Numbered from the stretch's first letter, positions 51,462 to 59,945 are shown. The stretch is 64,000 nucleotides of DNA from Pontibacter coccineus (GCF_030546575.1 NZ_JAUOTN010000011.1:62001-126000), one strand, 5' to 3'. Numbers and translations: made by a program. The notes: generated by a model from the letters alone, not told the origin.

Positions 51462-53261
51462 ATGGAAAATGTAACAGATAAAAATAAAACGGCCACCGTC
51501 CGCGGTGGTGAATTCCTGATCAAGGAAACTGATCCGCAGGATGTATTTATACCTGCCGAGTTTAGCGAGGAGCAGCGCATGATGGCCCAGACATGTCTGG
51601 ACTTTGTGCGCGAAGAAGTCAACCCGCTGCTCGACCGCCTCGACAACCACGAAGAAGGCCTGATGGAAGGCCTGATGAAGAAAGCCGGTGAACTTGGCTT
51701 GTTTGCGGTATCGATGCCGGAGCAATACGGTGGCCTGAACATGGACTTTAACACTTCGCTGCTGGTAACGGAGTCAGTGGGGGGCGGTCACTCGTTCCCG
51801 GTGGCCTTTGCGGCCCACACAGGTATAGGTATGCTGCCCATCCTGTACTTCGGTACAGACGAGCAGAAAGAGAAGTACCTGCCAAAGCTTACCTCCGGTG
51901 AGTGGGCGGCGGCTTACTGCCTCACTGAGCCGGGCTCTGGTTCTGATGCCCTGGCAGCTAAAACCAAAGCTGTGCTAAATGAAGCAGGCACACACTACAT
52001 CCTGAACGGCCAGAAAATGTGGATCACGAACGCCGGCTTTGCTGATGTGTTCATCGTGTTCGCGCAGGTAGACGGCGATAAGTTCACGGGCTTCATTGTG
52101 GAGAAAGGCTACCCGGGTCTGAGCCTTGGCAACGAAGAGCATAAAATGGGTATCAAAGGCTCGTCTACCCGCCAGGTATTTTTCTCTGACTGTCAGGTTC
52201 CGAAAGAGAACGTGCTGGGCGAGATCGGCAAAGGCCATTTGATCGCTTTCAACATCCTCAACATCGGCCGTGTCAAGCTTTGCGCCGCTACGCTGGGTGC
52301 CTCTAAAAAAGTGGTGGACTTGTCGATAAAGTATGCCAACGAGCGTCAGCAGTTCAAGCTGCCTATTTCGAAATTCGGTGCTATACGCCACAAACTGGCG
52401 GAGCAGGCCATCCGCATTTATGCGGTAGAGTCGGCGCTGTACCGTTGCGGCATGGACATCTTCCGCAAAGAGCAGGAGCTGCTGGCAGAAGGCAAAGGCG
52501 AGAACGAAGCCATGCTGGGTGCCGCCCGGGAGTTTGCCGTGGAAGCCGCCATGCTAAAAGTGGAAGGCTCTGAGGTGCTCGACTACGTGGTAGACGAAGG
52601 TGTGCAGATCTACGGTGGCTACGGCTTCTCAGCTGACTACCCCATGGACCGCGCCTATCGCGACTCCCGTATCAACCGCATTTTTGAGGGTACCAACGAA
52701 ATCAACCGCATGCTCACTGTAGATATGATCCTGAAAAAGGCTATGAACGGTGAGTTGGATTTGATGGGACCTGCTCAAAACGTGCAAAACGAGCTGATGG
52801 CTATACCTGATTTCGGTTCGGAAGAGGAGGGCCTTTTCGCCGCTGAGCACAAAGCAATCCGCAACCTGAAGAAGGCGATCCTGATGGTAGCTGGCACGGC
52901 TGTGCAGAAGTACATGAACTCACTGGCTAAGGAGCAGGAGGTACTGATGAACATCGCCGACATGGCTATTAAGACCTATGTGGCGGAGTCAACGCTGCTG
53001 CGCGTGGAGAAACTGGTAGGTATGAAAGGCGAGGAGGCAGTGGCGAACCAGATCGACATGGTGCGTGTGACCGTGAACGATGCCGTGGATACCGCCTTCC
53101 TGGCCGGCAAGGATGCCATTGCTTCTATGGTGGAGGGTGACGAGCAGCGCCTTCTGTTCATGGGCCTGAAACGCTTTACAAAAAAAGACCTCTACAATAC
53201 CAAAGAGGCACGCCGCCGCATAGCCGCCGCTATGATCGAGGCCAATGAGTACGTATACTAG
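51462..53261 (+). CDS. Acyl-CoA dehydrogenase family protein (long form)
   Basis: FAD enzyme for the first step of beta-oxidation. The 599-residue protein has CLTEPGSGSDALAAKT (FAD binding), KMWITNAGFADVFIVFAQ, HKMGIKGSSTRQVFF, and the late YGGYGFSADYPMDRAYRDSR and RIFEGTNEINRM; the Glu in FEGTNE is at the place of the catalytic base of the family. The extra C-terminal domain of about 150 residues is that of the VLCAD-like long forms, suggesting long-chain substrates, but chain length cannot be read from the sequence. It ends the MarR-FadN-FadA run, followed by a terminator. Confidence 0.92.
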   Translation: MENVTDKNKTATVRGGEFLIKETDPQDVFIPAEFSEEQRMMAQTCLDFVREEVNPLLDRLDNHEEGLMEGLMKKAGELGLFAVSMPEQYGGLNMDFNTSLLVTESVGGGHSFPVAFAAHTGIGMLPILYFGTDEQKEKYLPKLTSGEWAAAYCLTEPGSGSDALAAKTKAVLNEAGTHYILNGQKMWITNAGFADVFIVFAQVDGDKFTGFIVEKGYPGLSLGNEEHKMGIKGSSTRQVFFSDCQVPKENVLGEIGKGHLIAFNILNIGRVKLCAATLGASKKVVDLSIKYANERQQFKLPISKFGAIRHKLAEQAIRIYAVESALYRCGMDIFRKEQELLAEGKGENEAMLGAAREFAVEAAMLKVEGSEVLDYVVDEGVQIYGGYGFSADYPMDRAYRDSRINRIFEGTNEINRMLTVDMILKKAMNGELDLMGPAQNVQNELMAIPDFGSEEEGLFAAEHKAIRNLKKAILMVAGTAVQKYMNSLAKEQEVLMNIADMAIKTYVAESTLLRVEKLVGMKGEEAVANQIDMVRVTVNDAVDTAFLAGKDAIASMVEGDEQRLLFMGLKRFTKKDLYNTKEARRRIAAAMIEANEYVY

Positions 53262-53285
53262 ATTCTGACAAATCTATAGTTTAGG

Positions 53286-53316
53286 AAAGGCTGCCTCCGT
53301 AGGGGGTAGCCTTTTT
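53286..53316 (+). terminator. Terminator after the beta-oxidation genes
   Basis: AAAGGCTGCC (53286-53295) pairs with GGTAGCCTTT (53305-53314), with one G-T pair, followed by TTGTTTT. Confidence 0.8.
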
Positions 53317-53400
53317 GTTTTATTGAGTTAGCCTCGGGTGACTTAATGACTGTTCGTGCGTAAACATACCCAAATACCAAAGCAATTAAACTCAGACCAT

Positions 53401-54132
53401 ATGGGGGTAGCATGCCTTATTCCATGTTATAACGAACAGGACCGGATTGCAGCAGTACTGGAGGTGGTGACCAAAGTGAGTGGCATACAGCAGGTAATCT
53501 GTGTGGACGACGGATCATCTGACAACACGGCTACGATGGTAAGCCGGCAATGGCCCACAGTACAGGTTATCCGCCTTAACCAGAACCAGGGAAAAGCCGC
53601 TGCCATACAGCATGGTCTCCAGTTTGTGCAGCACGATTCGGTTTTGCTAATGGACGCCGATCTGCAGGAGCTAGATGGCGCCGAACTTGAGAAGGCCATC
53701 CATGCTTTTCAAAACACCCCCAGAGTTGACATGCTTATCTTACGGCGGATCAGGTCACCCTGGTTTGTGCGCTGGTACCGCAGCGACATACTGTTGTCAG
53801 GCGAGCGGCTCTTGCGGCGGAGCGATCTGGAGCAGGTGCTTTCCCAACCTGTGGCGCGCTACCAGCTGGAGGTAGCTATTAACCGCTATATGATTAACCG
53901 TCGCAAGCGGGTACGCTGGATGCCCTGGTCAGCCATGAATACCTACAAAGTAGACAAACTCGGGGTGCTGGAAGGCTCTCGGAGAGAGTTCAAGATGTAT
54001 GTTGAGATCGTGGACTATGTGGGTTTCGTGCACATGCTGGTGCAACTGAGCTCCTTTACCCGGAAGCTTAAGAAACAAAAAAGCGCAACCAAAGAGTGGC
54101 CGCGCTTCTTGTCAGGTATAAGAGTGTCTTGA
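53401..54132 (+). CDS. Glycosyltransferase family 2 protein
   Basis: About 243 residues from ATG 53401 (MGVACLIPCYNEQDRI); a GTG at 53356 would add 15. The GT-A fold is clear: IPCYNEQDRIAAVLEVV, VICVDDGSSDNTATM, QNQGKAAAIQHGLQF and the metal-binding MDADLQEL. The acceptor and product are not known. It has no membrane segment. Its stop (54130-54132) abuts the stop of the convergent gene with no base between, and no terminator is seen there. Confidence 0.88.
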   Translation: MGVACLIPCYNEQDRIAAVLEVVTKVSGIQQVICVDDGSSDNTATMVSRQWPTVQVIRLNQNQGKAAAIQHGLQFVQHDSVLLMDADLQELDGAELEKAIHAFQNTPRVDMLILRRIRSPWFVRWYRSDILLSGERLLRRSDLEQVLSQPVARYQLEVAINRYMINRRKRVRWMPWSAMNTYKVDKLGVLEGSRREFKMYVEIVDYVGFVHMLVQLSSFTRKLKKQKSATKEWPRFLSGIRVS

Positions 54133-55593
54133 TTACTTGATCTGCAAACGACGTAGCTGCAGGCTGTTCGCTTTTTTGGATGGCCGCACCACCGTCACCA
54201 GGTCACGATCGGTAAGCCAGGCCGTGAAGTCCTTTACATAGGCGATGTTTTTATCGTTTGCCACGTTCAGGCCGGCTGCCTTGGGTGCTTCTGCTTTGCC
54301 CGTGTTGGTATCGATGCGGCGCAGGTATAAGTCGTACTTGCCATCCAGTTCTTCCAGGGTGAGCAGGTTGAGTGTGTTGCCCGTCAGGTTGTAACGGTAG
54401 GATATACCTGTAAACGCCTCGTCAGCCGGGGCTTTTTGGTTCTTCATCAGCACAGAGCTCCAGGCAGTGCCCATAAACTGATCGTAAGCGAAAAGGTGAA
54501 TCTCCTTGGCGTAGTAAGGAGAGTTCTCGCCACCCTCCATGTATTTTTTCTCGGCCAGCACGATCAGTTTTTCTTCCGGCGTCAGGATCAAATCTGTCAG
54601 GTAGATGTCTTCCAGGCGACTGGCTTTTGCTCCACTGCCTTTGTCCAGTTTGTTCACACCGGCCAGGTACTCGGGCGTAAACCTGAATTCCTCTGCGAAC
54701 ACCATGTCATCGTTTTCGAAATCGAACTTCACCGCCTTCAGGCTGTAATAATCGCCGGTTTTCTCATCAGCCGTGAGCACCACGCCATACAGGTTACCGT
54801 TCGGCTGCAGGGCATACTTGCTGTCCATAATGTAGACCTTTTTGCCGTCGAACATACCGCCTACCAGCACCGACATCCCTTTGGCAACCGGCGATTTGAG
54901 GGTGTACTGGCGTACGGTCAGGCGCTCCATGTTTTCGGAGATCAGGCTGATGAACTGGTCGCCGGCATCGTTTACGATCACCTCGGCCGACACAATGCCG
55001 CGCAGGTCGCTCAGGTTATACTTCGTATCCTTTAGTTTCTGAAGTTTGCCATCGTACAGGCTGCCGCTTATACCTTGCACCACCTGGTTACCCGTCACAT
55101 GAAAGCGATAGGCCAGGAGTTTGGTGCCGTCCGGCGACAGGGCTATACCTGCTTTGCGGGCATCGGCGGGGGCTTCGAGCAGCAGGACCGGTTTGTCTTT
55201 CTGGCCGTTCCGCAAGTCTACCCGGTGCGCATAGAGCACCTGGTTTCCTTTTTCATCGTGACGGTGCGTTACCACCAGTGCCGCTTCCTCATTTTTGGCA
55301 AAAGCCTCCAGCGTTTCTTCTGCAGCAAGCGGTATAGTCGTCGACCAAGCCTTTTTGAGAGTGGCATTGTAGCGCTCAATGGCATATTCGCCTGGTTTGT
55401 TCCGACTGAGGATCACAAAGCCATCAGCCCCCAGCGGAAGCGTTTTACTACTGATACTTTGGTTGTACTGGTCTTCTGTGTTGTCAGGGAGATAAGTGAA
55501 AGGTATAGCGGCTTTCTTACCCTGAGCGGCTGCTGATGTGGCAGACAAGAGTACCAGCAGCAATAGAAGCGGTAATAATTGACGTGTTTTCAA
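54133..55593 (-). CDS. Exported hypothetical protein with TTG start
   Basis: A 486-residue protein. The start is a TTG at 55593-55591: the signal peptide (KTRQLLPLLLLLVLLSATSAAAQG) begins right behind it and an in-frame stop lies just upstream. The TTG overlaps a copy of the AGGTATA motif (CTATACCTTG on the minus strand). The mature chain has repeated short beta-strand units (GADGFVILSRNKPGEYAIERY; GIALSPDGTKLLAYRF; NGNLYGVVLTADEKTGDYY) like a beta-propeller or WD40-type repeat protein. I recognise no enzyme. It is alone, convergent with the glycosyltransferase gene. Confidence 0.78.
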   Translation of the reverse strand: MKTRQLLPLLLLLVLLSATSAAAQGKKAAIPFTYLPDNTEDQYNQSISSKTLPLGADGFVILSRNKPGEYAIERYNATLKKAWSTTIPLAAEETLEAFAKNEEAALVVTHRHDEKGNQVLYAHRVDLRNGQKDKPVLLLEAPADARKAGIALSPDGTKLLAYRFHVTGNQVVQGISGSLYDGKLQKLKDTKYNLSDLRGIVSAEVIVNDAGDQFISLISENMERLTVRQYTLKSPVAKGMSVLVGGMFDGKKVYIMDSKYALQPNGNLYGVVLTADEKTGDYYSLKAVKFDFENDDMVFAEEFRFTPEYLAGVNKLDKGSGAKASRLEDIYLTDLILTPEEKLIVLAEKKYMEGGENSPYYAKEIHLFAYDQFMGTAWSSVLMKNQKAPADEAFTGISYRYNLTGNTLNLLTLEELDGKYDLYLRRIDTNTGKAEAPKAAGLNVANDKNIAYVKDFTAWLTDRDLVTVVRPSKKANSLQLRRLQIK

Positions 55594-55735
55594 GGTATAG
55601 TTTTTAGATTTTTACTGAGTAAAAGGTTTTGTGCCAGGTATAGGCAAGTCGAATATAGGATAAAATTGTTTCTCGTGGAACTGGCGCAAACAAAACCTTT
55701 AACGCAAATTATCGGGAAGCAGGTATAGCCTTGTA

Positions 55736-56137
55736 TTAATGTTGCTGTTCTGTTTCTAACACAGGGACAGGTTGTTTATTATCGTCGATGGCTACAAATG
55801 TAAAACTGCCATGGATGGCTTTTAGGCGCACGTCAGAGTACATCTCTTCAATATAAATCTCTACTTCTACTTTCAGGCTGGTGTTGCCCACGCGCTTTAC
55901 CTGCCCTATTAATTCTATAATGGTGCCTGCAGGTATAGGCTGGGTGAAGTCAATTTTGTCTGAAGATACGGTGACCACCCTTTTGCGGCAAAACCGGGTG
56001 GCGGTGATAAAAGCTACTTCATCCATCAGCTGCATGGCCGTTCCGCCAAAAAGCGTATCGTAGTGGTTCGTGGTGTTTGGGAAAACGGCCTTGAATATGC
56101 GCGTTTCAGATTGGGCAATGCGTTCTTGTAAGTTCAT
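55736..56137 (-). CDS. Acyl-CoA thioesterase, hotdog fold (YciA-like)
   Basis: A 133-residue hotdog protein. ETRIFKAVFPNTTNHYDTLFGG and MQLMDEVAFITATRFCRKRVV are typical of acyl-CoA thioesterases of the YciA/BACH type; the Asp in MDEVAF and the Thr in VAFITAT are the family's active-site region. FTQPIPAGTIIELIGQVKRVG and VALEVEIYIEEM-like strands follow. It cleaves acyl-CoA to free acid. A cobalamin riboswitch points at it from 243 bases upstream on the same strand. Confidence 0.88.
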   Translation of the reverse strand: MNLQERIAQSETRIFKAVFPNTTNHYDTLFGGTAMQLMDEVAFITATRFCRKRVVTVSSDKIDFTQPIPAGTIIELIGQVKRVGNTSLKVEVEIYIEEMYSDVRLKAIHGSFTFVAIDDNKQPVPVLETEQQH

Positions 56138-56379
56138 AAAGGTGTAGTTTGGGAGTTAGGTATACAGTTATGCTGCTGACTACTGCAATGAGCCTGGCTC
56201 CGGGAGAAGGTAGGTATAGAGATACAGACATACAGCATAGTTTAGTTTGTAATCTGTGCAGGCTGTCGCTGGTAGAATTGCGGAAAGGGAAGGTCATACC
56301 CCTATGAGGCCAGGAGGGCTATAGGAATTGTGAGTTTCTCAGACCACAGGCTTTAGGCGCGAAAGCATGCGTAAGGGTA
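56138..56379 (-). other. 242-bp stretch between riboswitch and thioesterase gene
   Basis: No gene is clear. A short frame from an ATG at about 56297 (MTFPFRNSTSDSLHRLQ) runs into the thioesterase start and has no recognisable domain. Two AGGTATA copies are at 56158-56164 and 56212-56218. The hairpin CCTATAG...CTCATAGG near the riboswitch may be its expression platform. The stretch may be the remains of a lost gene or a long leader. Confidence 0.5.
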
Positions 56380-56551
56380 TTTGGGGCAAGTCTCCTGGCT
56401 TGTAACTTGGCAGCCATCCTTCTCGTCCTGTTCCGGACAATGGATAGTTGGGGCTGCCAATGACATGTTACTTACAGTTGCGCGTCAGCCCGTGATTTCC
56501 ACACGGTTCCTGTTTAAACCTGAGCTATACCTAGCTGAGGTACCTCCAAAC
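56380..56551 (-). promoter_or_regulatory. Cobalamin (B12) riboswitch
   Basis: Read on the minus strand from 56551: P1 strand GTTTGG pairs with CCAAAT (56384-56380 side). The conserved core follows: AACAGGAACCGTGTGG, AAATCACGGGCTGACGCGC, and AACTGTAAG, matching the cobalamin consensus AAxAGGGAA...GGTG...AATCC...CGCAACTGT. It closes with the B12 box GCCAGGAGACTTGCC (56402-56388 region). The upstream end lies 20 bases from the recG stop. A hairpin GCTAGGTATAGC in the first arm holds an AGGTATA copy. The downstream gene is a thioesterase, not a cobalamin gene. Confidence 0.92.
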
Positions 56552-56555
56552 GTTG

Positions 56556-56563
56556 TAAAGATA
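56556..56563 (-). promoter_or_regulatory. Candidate -7 box for the riboswitch transcript
   Basis: TATCTTTA on the minus strand is one base off TAnnTTTG and would start transcription within a few bases of the riboswitch P1 stem (56551). This fits a riboswitch with its own promoter, between the recG stop and the element. Confidence 0.4.
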
Positions 56564-56570
56564 GAAATTT

Positions 56571-58667
56571 TTAACTGATCCGGCTCCAGTTGACAGTATT
56601 CACGCTCAATGATTTGATGTGCCGCATGATATTCTGGTTCTGGGGCTGCTCGAGTTGTGGGTCTTCATTCAGCACACGCTGCGCGGCGGCACGGGCTTCC
56701 TGCAGAATGGGTGCATCCTTGGCCAGGTCGGCAATGAGCAGGTCTAACACGCCGCTTTGCTGCGTGCCCATCAGGTCACCTGGCCCGCGCAGCTTCAGGT
56801 CGATGTCCGCAATCTCGAAACCGTTGTTGGTGCGTACCATCGTCTCCAGTCTAGTCTTGCTGTCTTTGCTCAGCTTATACCCGGTCATGAGTATGCAATA
56901 GCTTTGCTCAGCGCCCCGTCCTACGCGGCCCCGCAGCTGGTGCAGCTGCGAGAGACCGAAGCGCTCCGCACTCTCGATGATCATCACCGAGGCATTCGGC
57001 ACGTTCACGCCCACCTCAATCACAGTTGTCGCCACCATGATCTGCGTCTCGTTCTTGACAAAGCGCTGCATTTCGTAGTCTTTGTCCTGCGCCTTTAGCT
57101 TGCCGTGCACCATGCTTACCTGGTACTCCGGAAAAGCCCTGCGCACGCTCTCGTAGCCGTCCATCAGGTCCTTGTAGTCCATCCCTTCCGATTCCTCGAT
57201 GAGCGGGTATACGATGTATACCTGGCGGCCCAGCTTGATCTGGTCACGCACGAACTGGAACACCTTCAGGCGGTGGGAGTCGAAGCGGTGCACCGTCACG
57301 ATCTCTTTACGACCGGCTGGCATCTCGTCAATCACCGACACATCCAGGTCGCCATAGAGCGTCATGGCCAGCGTGCGGGGGATAGGGGTGGCCGTCATCA
57401 CGAGCACATGCGGAATGATGCGCGGGTTTTTGCGCCACAGCCTGGACCGCTGCTCCACGCCGAAGCGGTGCTGCTCGTCCACAATGCAAAGGCCCAGGTT
57501 CTGGAACTGCACCACGTCCTCCAGCAGGGCGTGCGTGCCCACGATCATCTTCATCTCGCCGGAACGCAGCTGCTCGTGCAGTACTTTGCGGTCTTTGGTT
57601 TTGGTAGAGCCGGTGAGTTTGCCGATGTTTATACCTAGCCGGTCAGCAAAAGCCTTGAGACCGGTATAATGTTGGTCGGCCAGAATTTCGGTAGGGGCCA
57701 TGAGTACCGACTGTGCTCCGTTATCGGCAGCGATCAGCATGGTGATGAAAGCCACAATGGTCTTGCCGGAGCCTACATCGCCCTGCAGCAGGCGGTTCAT
57801 CTGTTTTCCGGCCGTCAGGTCTTTGTGTATCTCCTTGATCACCCGCTTCTGCGCATTGGTCAGATCGAAGGTCATGTGGTTTTTGTAGAACTCCGTGACC
57901 GTTGGTACCTGTCGGAACACCTGGCCGGCCAGGTCGGCGCGGCGCACTGTTTTCTGACGCAGCAGGCGCAGCTGTATGTAAAACAGCTCTTCAAACTTAA
58001 GGCGGAACTTGGCGGCATTGTACTTCTCCACCGACTGCGGGAAGTGAATGTTGATCAACGCATCCCGTTTGCTCATCAGGCGGTAGTGGTCGATCAGTTC
58101 CGGCGAAAGTGTTTCGTGTATGTTCGGTTCTGCCACCTTCAGCAACAGCTCCATCATGCGGGCAATGACTTTGCTCTCTACCCGGAAGGCTTTCAGCTTC
58201 TCAGTGGTGTTGTATACCGGTTGCAGAAAAGAGGCCGTCTGTTTCTCTTCGCCCTGTTCCTCCAGTTCTGGGTGGGCCATGCTCCACTTGCCGTTGAACT
58301 GCGTGGGTTTGCCGAATACGATGTAGTCGGTGTGGTTCTTCAGCGTCTTCTGCATCCACTTCACCCCCTTAAACCAGACCAGTTCCATCTCGCTGCCGTC
58401 TTCGTCTACCAGCGTAGCGGCCAGACGCTGCTTGCGACCCTCGCCCAGCACCTCCTTGCCCCGCACACGCCCGCGCACCTGCACATAAGGCATGCTCTCG
58501 TCCAGTTCGGCTATTTTGTAGAACTGGGTTCGGTCGAGGTAGCGGAAAGGGTAGTGCTGGATGAGATCGCCATAGGTATAGATGTTGAGCTCCTTCTGCA
58601 GCAGCTCGGCCCGCTGCGGCCCCACGCCTTTCAGAAATTCGATCTTGGTATGGAAGAAGTTGTTCAA
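56571..58667 (-). CDS. recG: ATP-dependent DNA helicase RecG
   Basis: Reverses stalled replication forks and branch-migrates Holliday junctions. The 698-residue protein has the wedge/OB domain with GVGPQRAELLQKEL and YPFRYLDRTQF at the start, Walker A GDVGSGKT, DEQH (motif II), MTATPIPRTLAM, VATTVIEVGVNVPNASVMII and the QLRGRVGRG motif VI, and the C-terminal SKTRLETMVRTNNGFEIADIDLKLRGPGDL. Length and order match RecG of other bacteria. The riboswitch lies just beyond its stop. Confidence 0.96.
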   Translation of the reverse strand: MNNFFHTKIEFLKGVGPQRAELLQKELNIYTYGDLIQHYPFRYLDRTQFYKIAELDESMPYVQVRGRVRGKEVLGEGRKQRLAATLVDEDGSEMELVWFKGVKWMQKTLKNHTDYIVFGKPTQFNGKWSMAHPELEEQGEEKQTASFLQPVYNTTEKLKAFRVESKVIARMMELLLKVAEPNIHETLSPELIDHYRLMSKRDALINIHFPQSVEKYNAAKFRLKFEELFYIQLRLLRQKTVRRADLAGQVFRQVPTVTEFYKNHMTFDLTNAQKRVIKEIHKDLTAGKQMNRLLQGDVGSGKTIVAFITMLIAADNGAQSVLMAPTEILADQHYTGLKAFADRLGINIGKLTGSTKTKDRKVLHEQLRSGEMKMIVGTHALLEDVVQFQNLGLCIVDEQHRFGVEQRSRLWRKNPRIIPHVLVMTATPIPRTLAMTLYGDLDVSVIDEMPAGRKEIVTVHRFDSHRLKVFQFVRDQIKLGRQVYIVYPLIEESEGMDYKDLMDGYESVRRAFPEYQVSMVHGKLKAQDKDYEMQRFVKNETQIMVATTVIEVGVNVPNASVMIIESAERFGLSQLHQLRGRVGRGAEQSYCILMTGYKLSKDSKTRLETMVRTNNGFEIADIDLKLRGPGDLMGTQQSGVLDLLIADLAKDAPILQEARAAAQRVLNEDPQLEQPQNQNIMRHIKSLSVNTVNWSRIS

Positions 58668-58693
58668 GGGTGTAAGCTCAGGTTAGGTAAATA

Positions 58694-58713
58694 AGGTATA
58701 GCAGGTATACCTT
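58694..58713. repeat. Two AGGTATA copies with an AGGTATACCT palindrome
   Basis: AGGTATA at 58694-58700, then AGGTATACCT at 58703-58712. The palindrome is flanked by A-rich sequence just before recG's start. Confidence 0.8.
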
Positions 58714-58726
58714 ACAAAAATAAGCA

Positions 58727-58761
58727 AAAGCCCCGACAGGTGTAAGTGCTGGCGGGGCTTT
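58727..58761 (-). terminator. Terminator after the DUF6252-like lipoprotein gene
   Basis: AAAGCCCCGACAG (58727-58739) and CTGGCGGGGCTTT (58749-58761) pair with one A-G mismatch, with an A-rich tract on the minus-strand exit side. Confidence 0.75.
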
Positions 58762-58831
58762 ATGTGTCGTGCGTCGTGGCGATATGTATAAAAGTCTGTA
58801 TAACTCGGCCCAATCGATTTGAGCGCTGCGC

Positions 58832-59305
58832 TCAGAATTCGTAGTAGGTTGCGTTGAAACTGCCATTCGAAATCTCCACCACTTCGCCTGTCGTGGAATT
58901 ATGGGCTTTAAAATGGAACGTACCGGAGATTGTTCTTTTATACCGATCGATTGAGGAAATGGATAAAGACCCGGTACGCGTCTGATCCGTGCGGAAATCC
59001 ATGTTTGTGTCTTGGGTGTAATAGCCGGCATTCAAATGCTCACCAAGTTCATAATCCCTTACTCTAATGCCATTGATTGTGTCTCTTACGCTAACCAGGA
59101 GGGAGGTAGAGCCATTTGTAGCGCTGAACCAGAATCTATTTCCATTATCGGTCAGCGTAAATGACAGTGAGTTCGTTTTAAACCCACTGCTCGGCCACCA
59201 TCTTTTACCGTTTATCCTAACGCAAAATGATTCATCACAGAAGCTGTCCTTGGAACAGGAAAGCAGGCCAACCAGAAGTATTAGAAGGTATAACCTGTTC
59301 TTCAT
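58832..59305 (-). CDS. Small lipoprotein, DUF6252-like
   Basis: A 157-residue lipoprotein (lipobox LLSC, Cys17). The mature part is a single beta-rich domain: CVRINGKRWWPSSGF at the start, LLVSVRDTINGIRVRDYELGE in the middle, and RTISGTFHFKAHNSTTGEVVEISNGSFNATY at the end. This matches the DUF6252 plan (N-terminal NGKxW, C-terminal GTFxFxA...NGxF). It is a paralogue of the gene at 59379, at least in the last 40 residues. Confidence 0.72.
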   Translation of the reverse strand: MKNRLYLLILLVGLLSCSKDSFCDESFCVRINGKRWWPSSGFKTNSLSFTLTDNGNRFWFSATNGSTSLLVSVRDTINGIRVRDYELGEHLNAGYYTQDTNMDFRTDQTRTGSLSISSIDRYKRTISGTFHFKAHNSTTGEVVEISNGSFNATYYEF

Positions 59306-59378
59306 ATGTAATTACTGTCATGTTTCATACCGTGAGATCTGTAATGGATGATAAAAGCAATGCCAATAGGTAGTAAGT

Positions 59379-59945
59379 TTAGAACGTGCCCACATCAAAC
59401 CGGCCATTGGTCACTGTTACCGTGTCTTTGCCATGCACAGCCTTGAAAGCGAAGATGCCCGACACGATTTTGTTAACGGTGTCTGCTCTGGTGATGATGA
59501 CCTTGCCCGTATACCTGCTGTTGGTCATGTACAGCTTGCCAGGTATGTAGTAGGCGCCGTAATTCTGGGGCTGCCTCAGTTCACCGCCGATCAAATTAGT
59601 AGTGGTATTTAGGGGATACTCCCCTGGCTGAGATACGTTACGGAGGTAAATCTGAAAACCAGTTTTGTCTTTTCTGTAGGCCCTTATGAATACATTGTTA
59701 CGGGTTTCAACATAAGAGTAAGTTCCCTGATACCCACCTTCCACCGGATCAGGGGGGTTAAAGCCAGTGCCGCCGTTGGCTACCCAGGCCCTACCGTTGA
59801 CAATAGCCCCCATGGTGTCGGCGCCCTTTTGGGTGTCATCGGGCAGCAGTTTCAGTTCGTCTTTTTTACAGGCTGCAAACAGCACAGGTATAAACAGTAG
59901 AATAAGTTTGGGGCGTAGTTTCACAGCAGGCATGGTGGTTGACAT
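59379..59945 (-). CDS. Small lipoprotein, DUF6252-like (second)
   Basis: About 188 residues from ATG 59945 (MSTTMPAVKLRPKLILLF); a further ATG at 59966 seems too far upstream. Lipobox LFAAC. The domain has GAIVNGRAWVANGGTG at the start, NNVFIRAYRKDKTGFQIYLRNV in the middle and GIFAFKAVHGKDTVTVTNGRF at the end, the DUF6252 plan. It and the gene at 58832 share the motif pair NGxxW near the start and a G(I/T)F(A/H)FKA...NG(R/S)F end. Function unknown. Confidence 0.75.
   Translation of the reverse strand: MSTTMPAVKLRPKLILLFIPVLFAACKKDELKLLPDDTQKGADTMGAIVNGRAWVANGGTGFNPPDPVEGGYQGTYSYVETRNNVFIRAYRKDKTGFQIYLRNVSQPGEYPLNTTTNLIGGELRQPQNYGAYYIPGKLYMTNSRYTGKVIITRADTVNKIVSGIFAFKAVHGKDTVTVTNGRFDVGTF

Noticed and set aside
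56106..56297. Minus-strand frame of 63 codons before the thioesterase as a real gene
   Set aside because: It overlaps the thioesterase start, has no recognisable domain, and its composition looks like spacer. Kept only as a possible remnant.
57105..58694. Long plus-strand open frames opposite recG (177 and 341 codons)
   Set aside because: They mirror the recG coding strand and have no domain; recG motifs are complete on the minus strand.
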